Of a stretch of DNA of 64,000 bases, positions 1 through 8,891 are shown in pieces (position 1 is the stretch's first letter; every line of letters starts with the position of its first letter). The position numbers were made by a program, and so were the translations under genes. Below the pieces are notes generated by a model that did not search any database, was not told the origin of the DNA, and worked only from the letters and a program-made list of their open reading frames with translations. Source of the DNA: Neorhizobium galegae (GTDB taxonomy: Bacteria > Pseudomonadota > Alphaproteobacteria > Rhizobiales > Rhizobiaceae); assembly GCF_017877055.1 (NCBI RefSeq), contig NZ_JAGIPG010000003.1:124001-188000 (forward strand), read 5' to 3'.

Positions 1-59
1 GGCATCTTGCAAGGGTGCTGCTCGGAAGGCTGCTCGGTCGACTGGAGGCGAACGTATGA
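1..59 (+). CDS. 3' end of a probable FAD-binding (CoxM-like) molybdenum hydroxylase subunit, partial
   Basis: One frame is open from the window edge to a TGA at 57-59 and reads HLARVLLGRLLGRLEANV. This resembles the C-terminal helix of CoxM-type FAD subunits (R.HLA.VL..R.L..A). The stop overlaps the ATG of the 2Fe-2S subunit as ATGA, the usual coupling in coxMSL-type operons. Gene order and overlap support the call more than the 18 visible residues do, so the identification is inferred from context. Confidence 0.55.
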   Translation, partial: HLARVLLGRLLGRLEANV

Positions 60-553
60 GCGGCAAGGTGGCGATTTCGCTGGCCGTGAACGGCGAGACA
101 ATCGAGGCGCTGGTTGCACCGCGCACCACGCTCGCCGATTTCCTGCGGCAGGATATCCAGCTCACCGGCACTCATACGGGTTGCGAAATGGGTGTCTGCG
201 GCGCCTGCCTGGTCTTGCTGGACGACCGGCCGGTGCATGCCTGCCTGATGTTTGCGGTGCAGGCCGATGGCTGCGCCGTCGAGACGGTCGAAGGCCTGAC
301 TCATCGCCGAGCGATCGACGACCTTCAGAAGGCGTTTCATGAGCGCAATGCATTGCAATGTGGTTTCTGCACTCCGGGCATGCTGGTGAGCGCCTACGGG
401 ATTCTGGCTTCTGGGGATGAGCCCGATCGCGACGGCATCCGTGACGCGCTCTCCGGAAACTACTGTCGCTGTACCGGTTACGAATCGATTGTCGATGCAA
501 TCGAAACGACGGCGAGACAGCGCCGGCAGCAGATGGCGGAGGACAAGGCATGA
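56..553 (+). CDS. (2Fe-2S)-binding subunit of a xanthine dehydrogenase/CoxS-family molybdenum hydroxylase
   Basis: Small electron-transfer subunit that passes electrons from the molybdopterin site to FAD. The plant-type ferredoxin ligands are C43, C48, C51 and C63. The C-terminal helical domain carries the second cluster with C102/C105 (CGFC) and C137/C139 (CRC). At 165 aa it is of normal family size. The start overlaps the stop of the upstream subunit (ATGA), and its own stop overlaps the start of the large subunit (ATGA), so the complex is translated as a coupled M-S-L set. No signal peptide is present, so it is cytoplasmic. The family is certain, the substrate unknown. Confidence 0.93.
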   Translation: MSGKVAISLAVNGETIEALVAPRTTLADFLRQDIQLTGTHTGCEMGVCGACLVLLDDRPVHACLMFAVQADGCAVETVEGLTHRRAIDDLQKAFHERNALQCGFCTPGMLVSAYGILASGDEPDRDGIRDALSGNYCRCTGYESIVDAIETTARQRRQQMAEDKA

Positions 554-2919
554 ACGCGTTCGCCGGCTCCATCGACAGGCCTAGCTCCTATATCGGCCGC
601 TCGGTATCGCGACCGAATGCAAAGCGTCTACTCGAAGGCAGGGGGCGGTACGTGACCGATCTCGTGCTGCCGCGCATGCTGCATGCGGCTTTCGTCCGCA
701 GCCCTTATGCGCATGGAAAAATTGTTTCGATCGATATCGAGGAGGCAAAGGCCCTCTCCGGTGTTTGCGCGGTCTTCACGGGTGAGGACCTGGCATCGAT
801 CTGCGCGCCGTGGACCGGAACACTCGGACATTTCAGCAATATGAAGTCTCTGCCGCAAGTGCCGCTACCTCTTGGGAAGGTGATGTGGTCAGGGCAGCCG
901 GTCGTTCTCATCGTCGCCGACAGCAGGGCAATCGCCGAGGATGCCGCCGAGCTGGTGATCGTCGATATCGAGGAGCTTCCGGCGCTGGCGGACCCGGTCC
1001 AGGCCATGTCTGCCGCGGCGATGTCGCAAGAACTCGGCGACAATATCTGCTTTGCCACGAAACTCGACAGCGGCGGCGTCGAGGAGGCGCTCGATGCAGC
1101 GGACACGACGGTCGAGCAGAGCTTCGTTTTCGGCCGGCACACGGCAGTGACACTCGAACCGCGCGCGATCGTTGCCGACTACGATCCGAGCGAGAACCGG
1201 CTGACTGCCCACCACGCGACCCAGACACCCTATCAGTTCCAGGATATCTATTCCCGCCACTACGACATTCCGGAAGCCAATGTCCGCGTCATCGCGCCGG
1301 ATATCGGCGGTTCGTTCGGAATGAAGCTGCATGTCTATCATGAGGAGATGGCGGTCGTCGGCGCGTCGATCCTGCTCGGTCGCCCCATCAAATACGTCGC
1401 CGACCGGATGGAATCCTTCGTTTCGGATATTCATGCCCGCGACCACCGGGTAACCGGGCGTCTTGCCCTCGACCGGGACGGCCGCATCACCGCTATGGAC
1501 GTGGACGACGTAACCGCGATCGGCGCCTTTTCGAGCTACCCGCGCACCAGCGCGGTCGAGGGAAACCAGGTCATCCGCCTGATGGGCGCCCCTTATGACT
1601 TCTCTTCCTATCGCGCCAATCTTTCGGTCGTGTTCCAGAACAAGGTGCAGACCAGCCAGTATCGCGCCGTCGGGCACCCGATTGCCTGCGCGGTGACGGA
1701 ATGCCTGGTCGATGCCGCGGCGCGCGAGCTCAGCCTCGATCCGTTTGAAATCCGCGAACGCAATCTCATTCCGGACAGCAGCTATCCCCGCACATCGCCG
1801 ACCGGGTACCAGTTCGAAAAGCTCTCCCACCAGGTCTGTCTCGCGCGGCTGAAGTCGATTATGAATTATGACGCTCTTCGTGCGGAGCAGGCAGGTCTGC
1901 GGCAGAAAGGTATCCTGCGCGGCATCGGTATCGCCCTTTTCGTGGAGATCACCAACCCGAGCCCGGCTTTTTATGGTGTGGGCGGCGCGCGGATTTCCGC
2001 GCAGGACGGAGCCATCCTCAAGCTCACGCCGTCCGGTGAGGTGCATTGCTCGATTTCCGTGACCGAACAGGGGCAGGGGACGGAGACCATCATCGGTCAG
2101 ATCGTCGCGGACCAGCTCGGCATCGATCGTGAAAAAGTGCGGGTGATGACCGGCGACACGGATACGACACCCCACGGCGGCGCCACCTGGGCCTGCCGTG
2201 GGGCGGGCATCGGCGGCGAAACGGCGCTGCAGGCGGCACGCAAGCTGAAGGCAAATCTGCTCGCCGTTGCAGGCCTCATCCTGCAGGCGCAACCGGGCGA
2301 GCTTGATATCCGCGCGGATTGGATCGTCGAGACGGTTACGGGCCAGCAGCGCATCAGCTTGGCGGAGGTCGCGCGCATTGCCTTCTTCCGATCGGACACG
2401 CTGCCGCCCGAAACTCAGGCGCAGCTTTCCGTCGTGCATCACTATGCGCCGCAGGGTTATCCGTTCGCGTTCACGAACGGGGCCCAGGGTTGCCTGGTGG
2501 AAGTGGATGCGGAGACCGGTTTCGTGAAGATCCTCAAGCATTGGGTGGTCGAGGATTGCGGCCGCATCATCAATCCGCTGCTGGTGGACGAACAGGTGCG
2601 AGGCGGCGTGGTGCAGGGACTGGGCGCGGCCTTTTTCGAGGAATGCCTCTACAACGAGGAAGGCCAGCTTACCAACGGTTCGCTAGCCGACTACCTCGTG
2701 CCGATGGCCTGCGAGATGCCCGATATAGAGATTTCCCACGTCGAAACGCCGACCCGGGACACCGAACTCGGTGCAAAGGGCTGCGGCGAAGCAGGGACGG
2801 CGGCGGCTTCCGCTGCCGCGATGAATGCCGTCAACGATGCGCTTGCGGGTCACGGCGCGGTGCTGACGCAGATACCGATGACGCCGACGCGCATATTGAA
2901 GGCGCTCGGCACGATCTGA
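550..2919 (+). CDS. Molybdopterin-binding large subunit, xanthine dehydrogenase/CoxL-family hydroxylase
   Basis: Catalytic subunit (789 aa) that hydroxylates an aromatic or heteroaromatic carbon or an aldehyde using water, at a Mo-molybdopterin-cytosine-dinucleotide centre. Visible landmarks are the N-terminal GRGRYVTDL region, GGSFGMK in the Mo-cofactor domain, and the C-terminal GAKGCGEAGT loop carrying the catalytic Glu. The active-site loop reads SQYRAVGHP. It is not the CSFR loop of true CO dehydrogenase, so this is a form II enzyme and not a CO oxidiser. It sits in an operon with a branched-chain-type ABC importer and CoxG, which suggests that the imported compound is the substrate. The substrate itself cannot be read from the sequence. 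Confidence 0.92.
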   Translation: MNAFAGSIDRPSSYIGRSVSRPNAKRLLEGRGRYVTDLVLPRMLHAAFVRSPYAHGKIVSIDIEEAKALSGVCAVFTGEDLASICAPWTGTLGHFSNMKSLPQVPLPLGKVMWSGQPVVLIVADSRAIAEDAAELVIVDIEELPALADPVQAMSAAAMSQELGDNICFATKLDSGGVEEALDAADTTVEQSFVFGRHTAVTLEPRAIVADYDPSENRLTAHHATQTPYQFQDIYSRHYDIPEANVRVIAPDIGGSFGMKLHVYHEEMAVVGASILLGRPIKYVADRMESFVSDIHARDHRVTGRLALDRDGRITAMDVDDVTAIGAFSSYPRTSAVEGNQVIRLMGAPYDFSSYRANLSVVFQNKVQTSQYRAVGHPIACAVTECLVDAAARELSLDPFEIRERNLIPDSSYPRTSPTGYQFEKLSHQVCLARLKSIMNYDALRAEQAGLRQKGILRGIGIALFVEITNPSPAFYGVGGARISAQDGAILKLTPSGEVHCSISVTEQGQGTETIIGQIVADQLGIDREKVRVMTGDTDTTPHGGATWACRGAGIGGETALQAARKLKANLLAVAGLILQAQPGELDIRADWIVETVTGQQRISLAEVARIAFFRSDTLPPETQAQLSVVHHYAPQGYPFAFTNGAQGCLVEVDAETGFVKILKHWVVEDCGRIINPLLVDEQVRGGVVQGLGAAFFEECLYNEEGQLTNGSLADYLVPMACEMPDIEISHVETPTRDTELGAKGCGEAGTAAASAAAMNAVNDALAGHGAVLTQIPMTPTRILKALGTI

Positions 2920-2954
2920 ACGCAGGAACGATCCGATGTCAGGAGGAGGACAGG

Positions 2955-4205
2955 ATGACAAACGGAATTGAGACGCTGGCTTCAAGGCCGATCGGCCGCC
3001 GTGCAGCCCTTATCGGGTTGGCCGGTGTGGCCGGAACACTTTCGATGCCATGGATAGCGCGGGCGCAGGCGGAAACCATCCGCATCGGCTTTCCGACGCC
3101 TTTGACCGGCCCGTTCGCAGCCGAGGCCAACGACCAGGTGCGGAGCGCCCAGCTTGCCGTAAAGCTCGCCAACGACAAGGGCGGGATCGCCGGCCGCAAG
3201 GTCGAGCTCCTGGTGCGCGATGACAAGCTGAATGCCGGCGAAGCCGCCACCCGCACGCTCGAACTGATCGAAAAGGACAAGGTCCATGCCGTGGTCGGCG
3301 CACTTTCGAGCGCCGTGCAGCTTGCGGTCAACGAGGTGACCCGTGCCCGCAGCATGCTGTATATCTCGATCAGCCAGTCGGACACCATCAACGAGATCAA
3401 GGATTTCAGCCCCTACACGTTCCATGAGGCGCTGAATCCGACGATGACGACCGCGGTTGTCGCCAGGCACAGTTTCAAGAAGGGTTCGAAGGTCGCCTAT
3501 CTTGTCGCCGACTATGCCTACGGTCACGAGATGCTGCGCGGTTTCAAGCGGGCGGCCAAGGAAATCGGTGCGCAAACAGTCAGCGAAATCCTGCACCCGT
3601 TCGGCGCGGCGGACTATTCGACCTTCATCCCGACCATCCTGTCGTCGGGCGCTGACATTCTCTGCATCTGCAATTTCGGCCGCGACCAGGCCAATTCCAT
3701 CAAGCAGGCGGTGGATTTCGGCGTGAAGGACCAGATGAAGATCGTCGTGCCGGTGCTGCTGCACAACCAGCGGCTTGCGGTCGATCCCGAAGTCTTCGAA
3801 GGTGTCACCGGCGGCGCGAACTATTACTGGGGCCTGGAAGAAACGATGCCTTCCGCAAAGGCGTTCAACGACGCCTTCAGAGCCATGTACAAGGGCACGA
3901 TCCCGACCGACTATGGAGCCTACGGCTATACCGGCGTCGCTTCCCTGTTGATAGCCATCGAAAAGGCGGGCGGGACGGAGCCACAGAAGGTCATCGCGGC
4001 TCTGGAAGCGCTGAAATATGATATCGCCAAGGGAGAGCAGTCCTACCGCAAGTGCGACCACCAGTCGATGCAGTCGGTACTCGTCCTGGAATCAAAGGCG
4101 AAAAAGGCGATGAAATCGGATGCCGATCTCTTCAAGATCGTCGCCGCGGAACCTGCGTCGGAGAGCGTGTTGCGAACCTGCTCCGAACTCGGCTTCAAGA
4201 GCTGA
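2955..4205 (+). CDS. ABC transporter periplasmic substrate-binding protein, HAAT/LivK family (Tat-exported)
   Basis: Type I periplasmic binding protein (416 aa) of the hydrophobic amino acid transporter family. The N-terminus has twin arginines (GRRAAL), a hydrophobic stretch and an ARAQA cleavage site, so Tat export is likely. The mature protein begins IRIGFPTPLTGPFA, the normal LivK opening. The start is set by AGGAGGAGGA just upstream of ATG 2955; the same frame is open much further upstream, overlapping the hydroxylase gene. The permease and ATPase genes follow directly. Ligand is probably the substrate or product of the molybdenum hydroxylase rather than an amino acid; this is inferred from the operon. 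Confidence 0.9.
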   Translation: MTNGIETLASRPIGRRAALIGLAGVAGTLSMPWIARAQAETIRIGFPTPLTGPFAAEANDQVRSAQLAVKLANDKGGIAGRKVELLVRDDKLNAGEAATRTLELIEKDKVHAVVGALSSAVQLAVNEVTRARSMLYISISQSDTINEIKDFSPYTFHEALNPTMTTAVVARHSFKKGSKVAYLVADYAYGHEMLRGFKRAAKEIGAQTVSEILHPFGAADYSTFIPTILSSGADILCICNFGRDQANSIKQAVDFGVKDQMKIVVPVLLHNQRLAVDPEVFEGVTGGANYYWGLEETMPSAKAFNDAFRAMYKGTIPTDYGAYGYTGVASLLIAIEKAGGTEPQKVIAALEALKYDIAKGEQSYRKCDHQSMQSVLVLESKAKKAMKSDADLFKIVAAEPASESVLRTCSELGFKS

Positions 4206-4225
4206 TACCTGGGACGGATGAGGTC

Positions 4226-5101
4226 ATGACTGTCCAATTGATTGCAATGCAGCTGTTTTCGGGTCTTGCGCTCGGCGCGGTCCTGATCATGGTTGCGCTC
4301 GGCCTGTCGATCATCTTCGGCATGCTCGGCATCGTGAACTTTGCGCATGGTGCGTTGTTCATGGTGGGAGCCTATGCGGGGCTCTACGTGGCCGGCCTGA
4401 CGGGGAGCTTCTGGTGGGCTCTCCTGATCGCGCCGGTCATGATCGGCCTGTTCGGCATGCTGATCGAGCGTTTCCTCATCCGTCCACTCTATGGCCGCTC
4501 GCCGGATGATCCGCTGCTTCTGACCTTCGGCCTCGGTTACGTGCTGGTCGAGGCGGTGCGCATCCTTTTCGGCACCGACGGCATTCCGTTCTCGACGCCG
4601 GCAGCCCTTCGCGGCGTGGTGAACCTCGGTATCGGCTTTTTTCCGCTCTACCGGCTTTTCGTCATCGGCGTGGTTGTCGCCGTCCTGCTGCTGCTGTGGA
4701 TCGGCCTCGAAAAGACGAAATTCGGCCTGATCGTCAGGGCAGGTTCCGCCGATCCGCTGATCATGCGCGTGCTGGGTGTCGATATCAGCAGATTGTGGCT
4801 GGTCGTGTTCGGTATCGGGGTCGGCATCACGGCACTCGGCGGTGTGCTTGCTGCGCCGATGCGCAATGTCAGCCCGGAAATGGGCACGCTCGTGTTGGCC
4901 GAAGCCTTCGTGGTGACGGTCATCGGTGGCATGGGCTCGCTTCCCGGGGCCGTCATCGCCGGCCTCATCGTCGGCGTCTCGGTCAGCATGACATCGCTCT
5001 TCGCACCGGAAATGGCGACGATCGTCATGTTCGCGCTGATGGCGCTCATTCTACTGGTGCGTCCGAACGGCCTTTATGGCCGCGCCGCACCTGGACTCTA
5101 G
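4226..5101 (+). CDS. ABC transporter permease, LivH family
   Basis: Inner-membrane permease (291 aa) with about eight hydrophobic segments. It carries the family hallmarks GLSIIFGMLGIVNFAHGALF near the N-terminus and VVTVIGGMGSLPGAVIAG with a terminal VRPNGLYG. It pairs with the LivM-type permease that begins 11 bp downstream. ATG 4226 starts the hydrophobic N-terminus directly, 21 bp after the binding-protein stop. A longer in-frame extension back to 4052 would be hydrophilic and overlap the previous gene, so it was not used. Confidence 0.92.
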   Translation: MTVQLIAMQLFSGLALGAVLIMVALGLSIIFGMLGIVNFAHGALFMVGAYAGLYVAGLTGSFWWALLIAPVMIGLFGMLIERFLIRPLYGRSPDDPLLLTFGLGYVLVEAVRILFGTDGIPFSTPAALRGVVNLGIGFFPLYRLFVIGVVVAVLLLLWIGLEKTKFGLIVRAGSADPLIMRVLGVDISRLWLVVFGIGVGITALGGVLAAPMRNVSPEMGTLVLAEAFVVTVIGGMGSLPGAVIAGLIVGVSVSMTSLFAPEMATIVMFALMALILLVRPNGLYGRAAPGL

Positions 5102-5111
5102 GGAGACCGCC

Positions 5112-6110
5112 ATGTCCGTCATCAGAAATGCGGAACTTGTCCCGGCGCCCGCCCGCCGTAGCTTCGCGGCACTGTTTTCCAATGTCAGCCGCTGGCGGGT
5201 GCCGCTTTCAATCCTGGCGCTCTGCATCCTGCCCTGGGTGCTGCCCTCGCAGGCGCTGGCCGTCAACGTCTTGATCTACGGCCTCGTCGCGGTGGGCTAC
5301 AACCTGCTCTTCGGTTACACCGGCCTGCTTTCCTTCGGTCATGCGGCCTTCTTCGGGGCCGGAGCCTATGCGACGGGTATCGCGATCGGTGCTTTCGGCG
5401 TCCACTGGTTCATCGCGATGCTGATCGGCGTGCTGGTTTCGGGCCTGCTTGCGACGGTCATGGGGATGCTCGCCATCCGCACACGTGGCATCTACTTCTC
5501 GATGGTGACGCTCGCGCTGGCACAGCTCGTCTACTATGCGGCGCTGCAAGCCTCCTCCTGGACCGGCGGCGAAAACGGTCTGCGCGGCTTTACGGTCAGT
5601 ACGCTGCACCTTCCCGGCTTCTCGGTAAATTTCCTCGATCCCCTCGTGAAATATTACGCGATCATGATCGTGGTCGCGGGGGCGCTCTGGTTCGTGTCGA
5701 GGGTACTGAATTCGCCTTTCGGCGCAGTGATCGAAGCGATCCGCGAAAACGAGACGCGGGCGCGCGCCTGCGGCTATGATGTCGAGCGAACCAAACTGTT
5801 GTCCTTCATCCTTTCAGGCATTCTCTGCGGGCTCGCAGGCACGTTGTCGGCGATGCATCTTTCGATCGTGCCCCTGGATTCGCTCCATTACCATACGTCT
5901 GGTCTGATCGTGATGATGACGCTGCTCGGCGGCGCCGGCAGCTTCTTCGGTCCCTTTATCGGCGCCTTGGCGTTTCTTTCGATGGAAGACATCTTCTCGC
6001 TCTGGACATCCAACTGGCAGCTCATTGTCGGCGTGATCTTCATCCTCTTTGTCCTCTATCTGCCGAAGGGCATCTGGGGCACCTTGATATCCTGGGGCAA
6101 AAGCCGATGA
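5112..6110 (+). CDS. ABC transporter permease, LivM family
   Basis: Second membrane subunit (332 aa) of the HAAT importer. It has the LivM signature GYNLLFGYTGLLSFGHAAFFG, the conserved ENETRARACGYD cytoplasmic loop that contacts the ATPases, and a terminal LPKGIWG. A GGGAGA ribosome site precedes ATG 5112. The stop overlaps the start of the ATPase gene by 4 bp (ATGA). The gene is intact and typical of the family. Confidence 0.92.
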   Translation: MSVIRNAELVPAPARRSFAALFSNVSRWRVPLSILALCILPWVLPSQALAVNVLIYGLVAVGYNLLFGYTGLLSFGHAAFFGAGAYATGIAIGAFGVHWFIAMLIGVLVSGLLATVMGMLAIRTRGIYFSMVTLALAQLVYYAALQASSWTGGENGLRGFTVSTLHLPGFSVNFLDPLVKYYAIMIVVAGALWFVSRVLNSPFGAVIEAIRENETRARACGYDVERTKLLSFILSGILCGLAGTLSAMHLSIVPLDSLHYHTSGLIVMMTLLGGAGSFFGPFIGALAFLSMEDIFSLWTSNWQLIVGVIFILFVLYLPKGIWGTLISWGKSR

Positions 6111-6862
6111 GCGCACCCATCATGAGCGTCACCAATATCGGCAAGCAGTTCGGCGGACTGGTCGCACTCAAGGACGTGACGGCCGATTTCCGGGAAGGCC
6201 AGATCACCGCCATCATTGGGCCGAACGGTGCCGGCAAGAGCACGTTCTTCAACATCCTGTCCGGCGCCCTGAAGCCCTCGAGCGGGACACTTAGGTTTCG
6301 CGGCGCGGATATGGCGGGCGTGCCACAGCACGACTATGTGCACCGTGGCATCGCCCGCTCCTACCAGATCACCAACATCTTCCCCAACCTTTCCGTCCTT
6401 GAGAACGTCCGGGTCGCGGCACAGGCTTTCCGGTCCCGCATGAACATCTGGGCAGATCGCAGTGCCGACAGGGATAGCGAGGACCGGGCCTCGGCAATGC
6501 TCGCATCGGTCGGGTTGTCGGCGCGGGCGGCGACACCGGCTAAATTCCTGGCACACGGCCAGCAGCGTGCGCTGGAAATCGCTATCGCCCTCGTGGCTGA
6601 TCCGGCGCTTCTTCTGCTCGATGAGCCGACTGCCGGGATGGGGCCGGAAGAGACGCGCGAGATGGTCGCTCTGATAGAGAAGCTGGCGGCCCAACGCACG
6701 ATCCTGCTCGTCGAGCACAAGATGAAGATGATCCTCGGCCTCAGCGACCGCGTGCTCGTACTTCACCATGGCCAGATGCTCGCCGACGGGACACCAAAGG
6801 AAATCCAGGCGAACTCTGAAGTCCGCCGCGTCTACCTGGGACAAAATGATGGCTATGCTTGA
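6107..6862 (+). CDS. ABC transporter ATP-binding protein, LivG family
   Basis: ATPase (251 aa) with Walker A GPNGAGKS, Q-loop region SYQITNIFPNLSV, a degenerate signature (LAHGQQRALEIA in place of LSGGQ), Walker B LLLLDEPTAGMG and switch histidine in LVEHKM. The reduced signature LxHGQQR is normal for LivG. It forms a heterodimer with the LivF protein encoded next and powers the LivHM permeases. It overlaps the neighbouring genes at both ends. Confidence 0.92.
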   Translation: MSAPIMSVTNIGKQFGGLVALKDVTADFREGQITAIIGPNGAGKSTFFNILSGALKPSSGTLRFRGADMAGVPQHDYVHRGIARSYQITNIFPNLSVLENVRVAAQAFRSRMNIWADRSADRDSEDRASAMLASVGLSARAATPAKFLAHGQQRALEIAIALVADPALLLLDEPTAGMGPEETREMVALIEKLAAQRTILLVEHKMKMILGLSDRVLVLHHGQMLADGTPKEIQANSEVRRVYLGQNDGYA

Positions 6863-7559
6863 AATCGAAGGCCTGAACGGCTGGTATGGCGCGAGCCATG
6901 TGCTTCACGGAGTATCGTTCGCGGTGGAACCGGGCGAGATCGTCGCGCTCGTCGGCCGCAACGGCGCGGGCAAGACGAGCATCATCCGTTCGATCATGGG
7001 GCTCATGCCGCGCACCACCGGCGCCATCCGGTTCGACGGCGAAGACATATCCCGGCTAAAGGCTCACGACCGCTATGTCCGCGGCCTCGCCTATGTTCCG
7101 GAAGAACGTCGTATCGTGCGTGGGCTGACGGTGCTGGAAAACCTGCAGCTGGGGCTCGTCGCCGACCGCAAGCGGATCGACGAGGCGGCTGCGATCGACG
7201 AGATCGCCCGCAGCTTCCCGCGCTTGAAGGAGCGGTTGCATCAGGAAGGTGTGACGATGTCGGGCGGCGAGCAGCAGATGTTGGCGATAGCCCGCGCCAT
7301 GATCGCCCGGCCGAAGATGATCCTGCTCGACGAGCCGTCGGAAGGCATCATGCCCGTGCTGGTCGAGGAGATGGGCGCACTGTTCAGGCGGCTGCGGGAG
7401 GAGGGCACGACGCTGCTCCTCGTCGAGCAGAATGTCGAATGGGCGCTGAAGCTTGCGGACCGGGCGGTCATCGTCGACCAGGGCGAGATCGTCTATCGCA
7501 GCGACGCGGCAACACTTCTGGCGGACAAGGACATTCAGGAGCGATACTGCGCGGTCTGA
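6846..7559 (+). CDS. ABC transporter ATP-binding protein, LivF family
   Basis: Second ATPase of the importer (about 237 aa). Walker A is GRNGAGKT, signature MSGGEQQML, Walker B MILLDEPSEGIMP, with the switch histidine position occupied by LVEQN as usual in LivF. Start candidates are ATG 6846, 6849 and 6855, all overlapping the livG-like gene by 8-17 bp. A still longer frame begins at 6768 but adds a non-conserved basic stretch, so it was rejected. This completes a full K-H-M-G-F set. Confidence 0.9.
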   Translation: MMAMLEIEGLNGWYGASHVLHGVSFAVEPGEIVALVGRNGAGKTSIIRSIMGLMPRTTGAIRFDGEDISRLKAHDRYVRGLAYVPEERRIVRGLTVLENLQLGLVADRKRIDEAAAIDEIARSFPRLKERLHQEGVTMSGGEQQMLAIARAMIARPKMILLDEPSEGIMPVLVEEMGALFRRLREEGTTLLLVEQNVEWALKLADRAVIVDQGEIVYRSDAATLLADKDIQERYCAV

Positions 7560-7639
7560 ACCCGCTGTCCGTTGATCCAACATCATCATCATCATCGAAC
7601 ACAGGGCTCGTTGCTCACACGGCGAAGAGCGATATCCTT

Positions 7640-8077
7640 ATGGAAATCACTGGAGAGTACCGGCTGGAAGAGCCACGTGACGACGTGTGGGCGAGGCTCT
7701 TCGATCCCGATGTCCTGCGCCGTTGCATTCCGGGGTGCAAGGAACTGACGCAGACGGCCGAGAACAGTTTCGACGCGAAGGTCGTGCTCAAGATAGGCCC
7801 GATTTCCGCAACCTTTGCGGCTACTGTCGAGATCTGCGATATCGCGGCCCCGGAGAGTTGCCGCATCATCGGCAAGGGAAACGGCGGCATCGCCGGTTTC
7901 GCCAAAGGAGACTGCGTTGTCAGGCTTGCGCAGGATGGTGATGCCACCCTCCTGACCTATAGCGCCGATGCGGACATCGGCGGAAAGATCGCAGCACTGG
8001 GCAGCAGATTGGTACAGGCGACATCGAAAAAGCTGGCCGACCAGTTCTTTCTTTCATTCTCGTCGCGCGAAGATTAA
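7640..8077 (+). CDS. CoxG family protein (SRPBCC fold)
   Basis: This 145-aa protein matches the CO dehydrogenase subunit G family. It opens MEITGEYRLEEPRDDVWARL, followed by DPDVLRRCIPGCKEL and an ISATFAATVEI strand, all features of the START/SRPBCC fold. CoxG proteins accompany molybdenum hydroxylases and have been linked to enzyme maturation or membrane recruitment. Here it lies 80 bp after the last transporter gene and ends the plus-strand operon that began with the hydroxylase. A longer N-terminal extension (to 7439) is unlikely. It ends 34 bp from the convergent glutathione transferase gene. Confidence 0.85.
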   Translation: MEITGEYRLEEPRDDVWARLFDPDVLRRCIPGCKELTQTAENSFDAKVVLKIGPISATFAATVEICDIAAPESCRIIGKGNGGIAGFAKGDCVVRLAQDGDATLLTYSADADIGGKIAALGSRLVQATSKKLADQFFLSFSSRED

Positions 8078-8111
8078 CGCGGGCTGATGCGGCTTGAAAC
8101 GGAGATCCCCC

Positions 8112-8798
8112 TCACTTGAAGTGGGGGTTATCCTCCCGTTCCAGCGCTGCCCTCACGGCCGCCCGCTCGAGCATCTGGTTCTGATGCCTTGTGAAACTCT
8201 TCAAGCTGTCCATGGGCAGTCCGTTGCTCCTTCCCCAGCCGTAGAAGACGAGGGCGTAGGGATCCACCACCGTGTACCGGTCGCCCATGATCCACTCGTT
8301 GCCGGCGATCAGTCCGTCTATCTCCTGCATGCTCTCCCAATAGGAAGACGCCGCCTTGCTGCGAACGTCGTCATAAGTTTCTTTTCTTTCGACGAATCTG
8401 TAAGGCCTGAACTTCGCTCTCTGGAAGATATGAGGTGTATTCGAGAACCAGGCCATCTGGGAGATGCAGAGCGTCTGGCCGAGGGTGTCGGCCGGGAACA
8501 GGCCGGCGTCCGGGTTGGTCAAGGCGACGAACGTCAATATGGCGGTGTTCTCGGTGATCACCCTGCCATCCGGCGCGATGAGTGCCGGCACTCTGCCACG
8601 AGGATTGATTGCGAGGTATTCCGGAGTGAGGTGCTGGTTTTCCGAGAGCAGCGTCTTCACCGGCCTAAACGGCTTGCCGGTTTCCTCCAGGGCGATGTGC
8701 GATGCCAGCGCACAGGATCCGGGACTGTAAAACAATGTCAATTCGCCTGTCGGGTTCGATACTCCGCCAGGAGCTACAGATTGATCCGTCATTCTCAA
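8112..8798 (-). CDS. Glutathione S-transferase family protein
   Basis: Cytosolic GST (up to 228 aa; M1 or M3 may be the true start). The N-terminal thioredoxin-like domain reads LTLFYSPGSCALASHIALEE, close to beta-class bacterial GSTs, with a Ser/Cys pair at the glutathione site. The cis-proline region NPRGRVPALI and the TENTAIL motif follow. The all-alpha C-terminal domain contains the N-capping stretch FYGWGRSNG. It is the last gene of the long minus-strand operon. A role in thiol conjugation or isomerisation of a pathway intermediate is inferred; housekeeping detoxification is the alternative. Confidence 0.88.
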   Translation of the reverse strand: MRMTDQSVAPGGVSNPTGELTLFYSPGSCALASHIALEETGKPFRPVKTLLSENQHLTPEYLAINPRGRVPALIAPDGRVITENTAILTFVALTNPDAGLFPADTLGQTLCISQMAWFSNTPHIFQRAKFRPYRFVERKETYDDVRSKAASSYWESMQEIDGLIAGNEWIMGDRYTVVDPYALVFYGWGRSNGLPMDSLKSFTRHQNQMLERAAVRAALEREDNPHFK

Positions 8799-8891
8799 CT
8801 ATCCTTCTCATTCGGCGCGAGCAGAAGCTCTCCCGGAAGCGCGATCCAAAAGTCGATGCCCCATCCGAACTCGGCCGTGCCTGCCGTCTCG

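Noticed and set aside
889-2541. Long minus-strand open frame (550 aa) antisense to the large hydroxylase subunit
   Set aside because: It is the shadow of a high-GC coding gene: low-complexity Arg/Asp-rich translation, no domain, and the plus strand has clear family motifs. The same holds for other long antisense frames, such as 13635-14327 (+) and 24932-26092 (-).
7581-7595. Short CAT trinucleotide repeat between the livF-like and coxG genes
   Set aside because: Five units are too few to call a functional repeat, and it lies in an ordinary 80-bp spacer.
8108-8128. CCCC...GGGGG imperfect hairpin at the 3' end of the glutathione transferase gene
   Set aside because: It has a bulge and no T-run in either direction, so it was not called a terminator.
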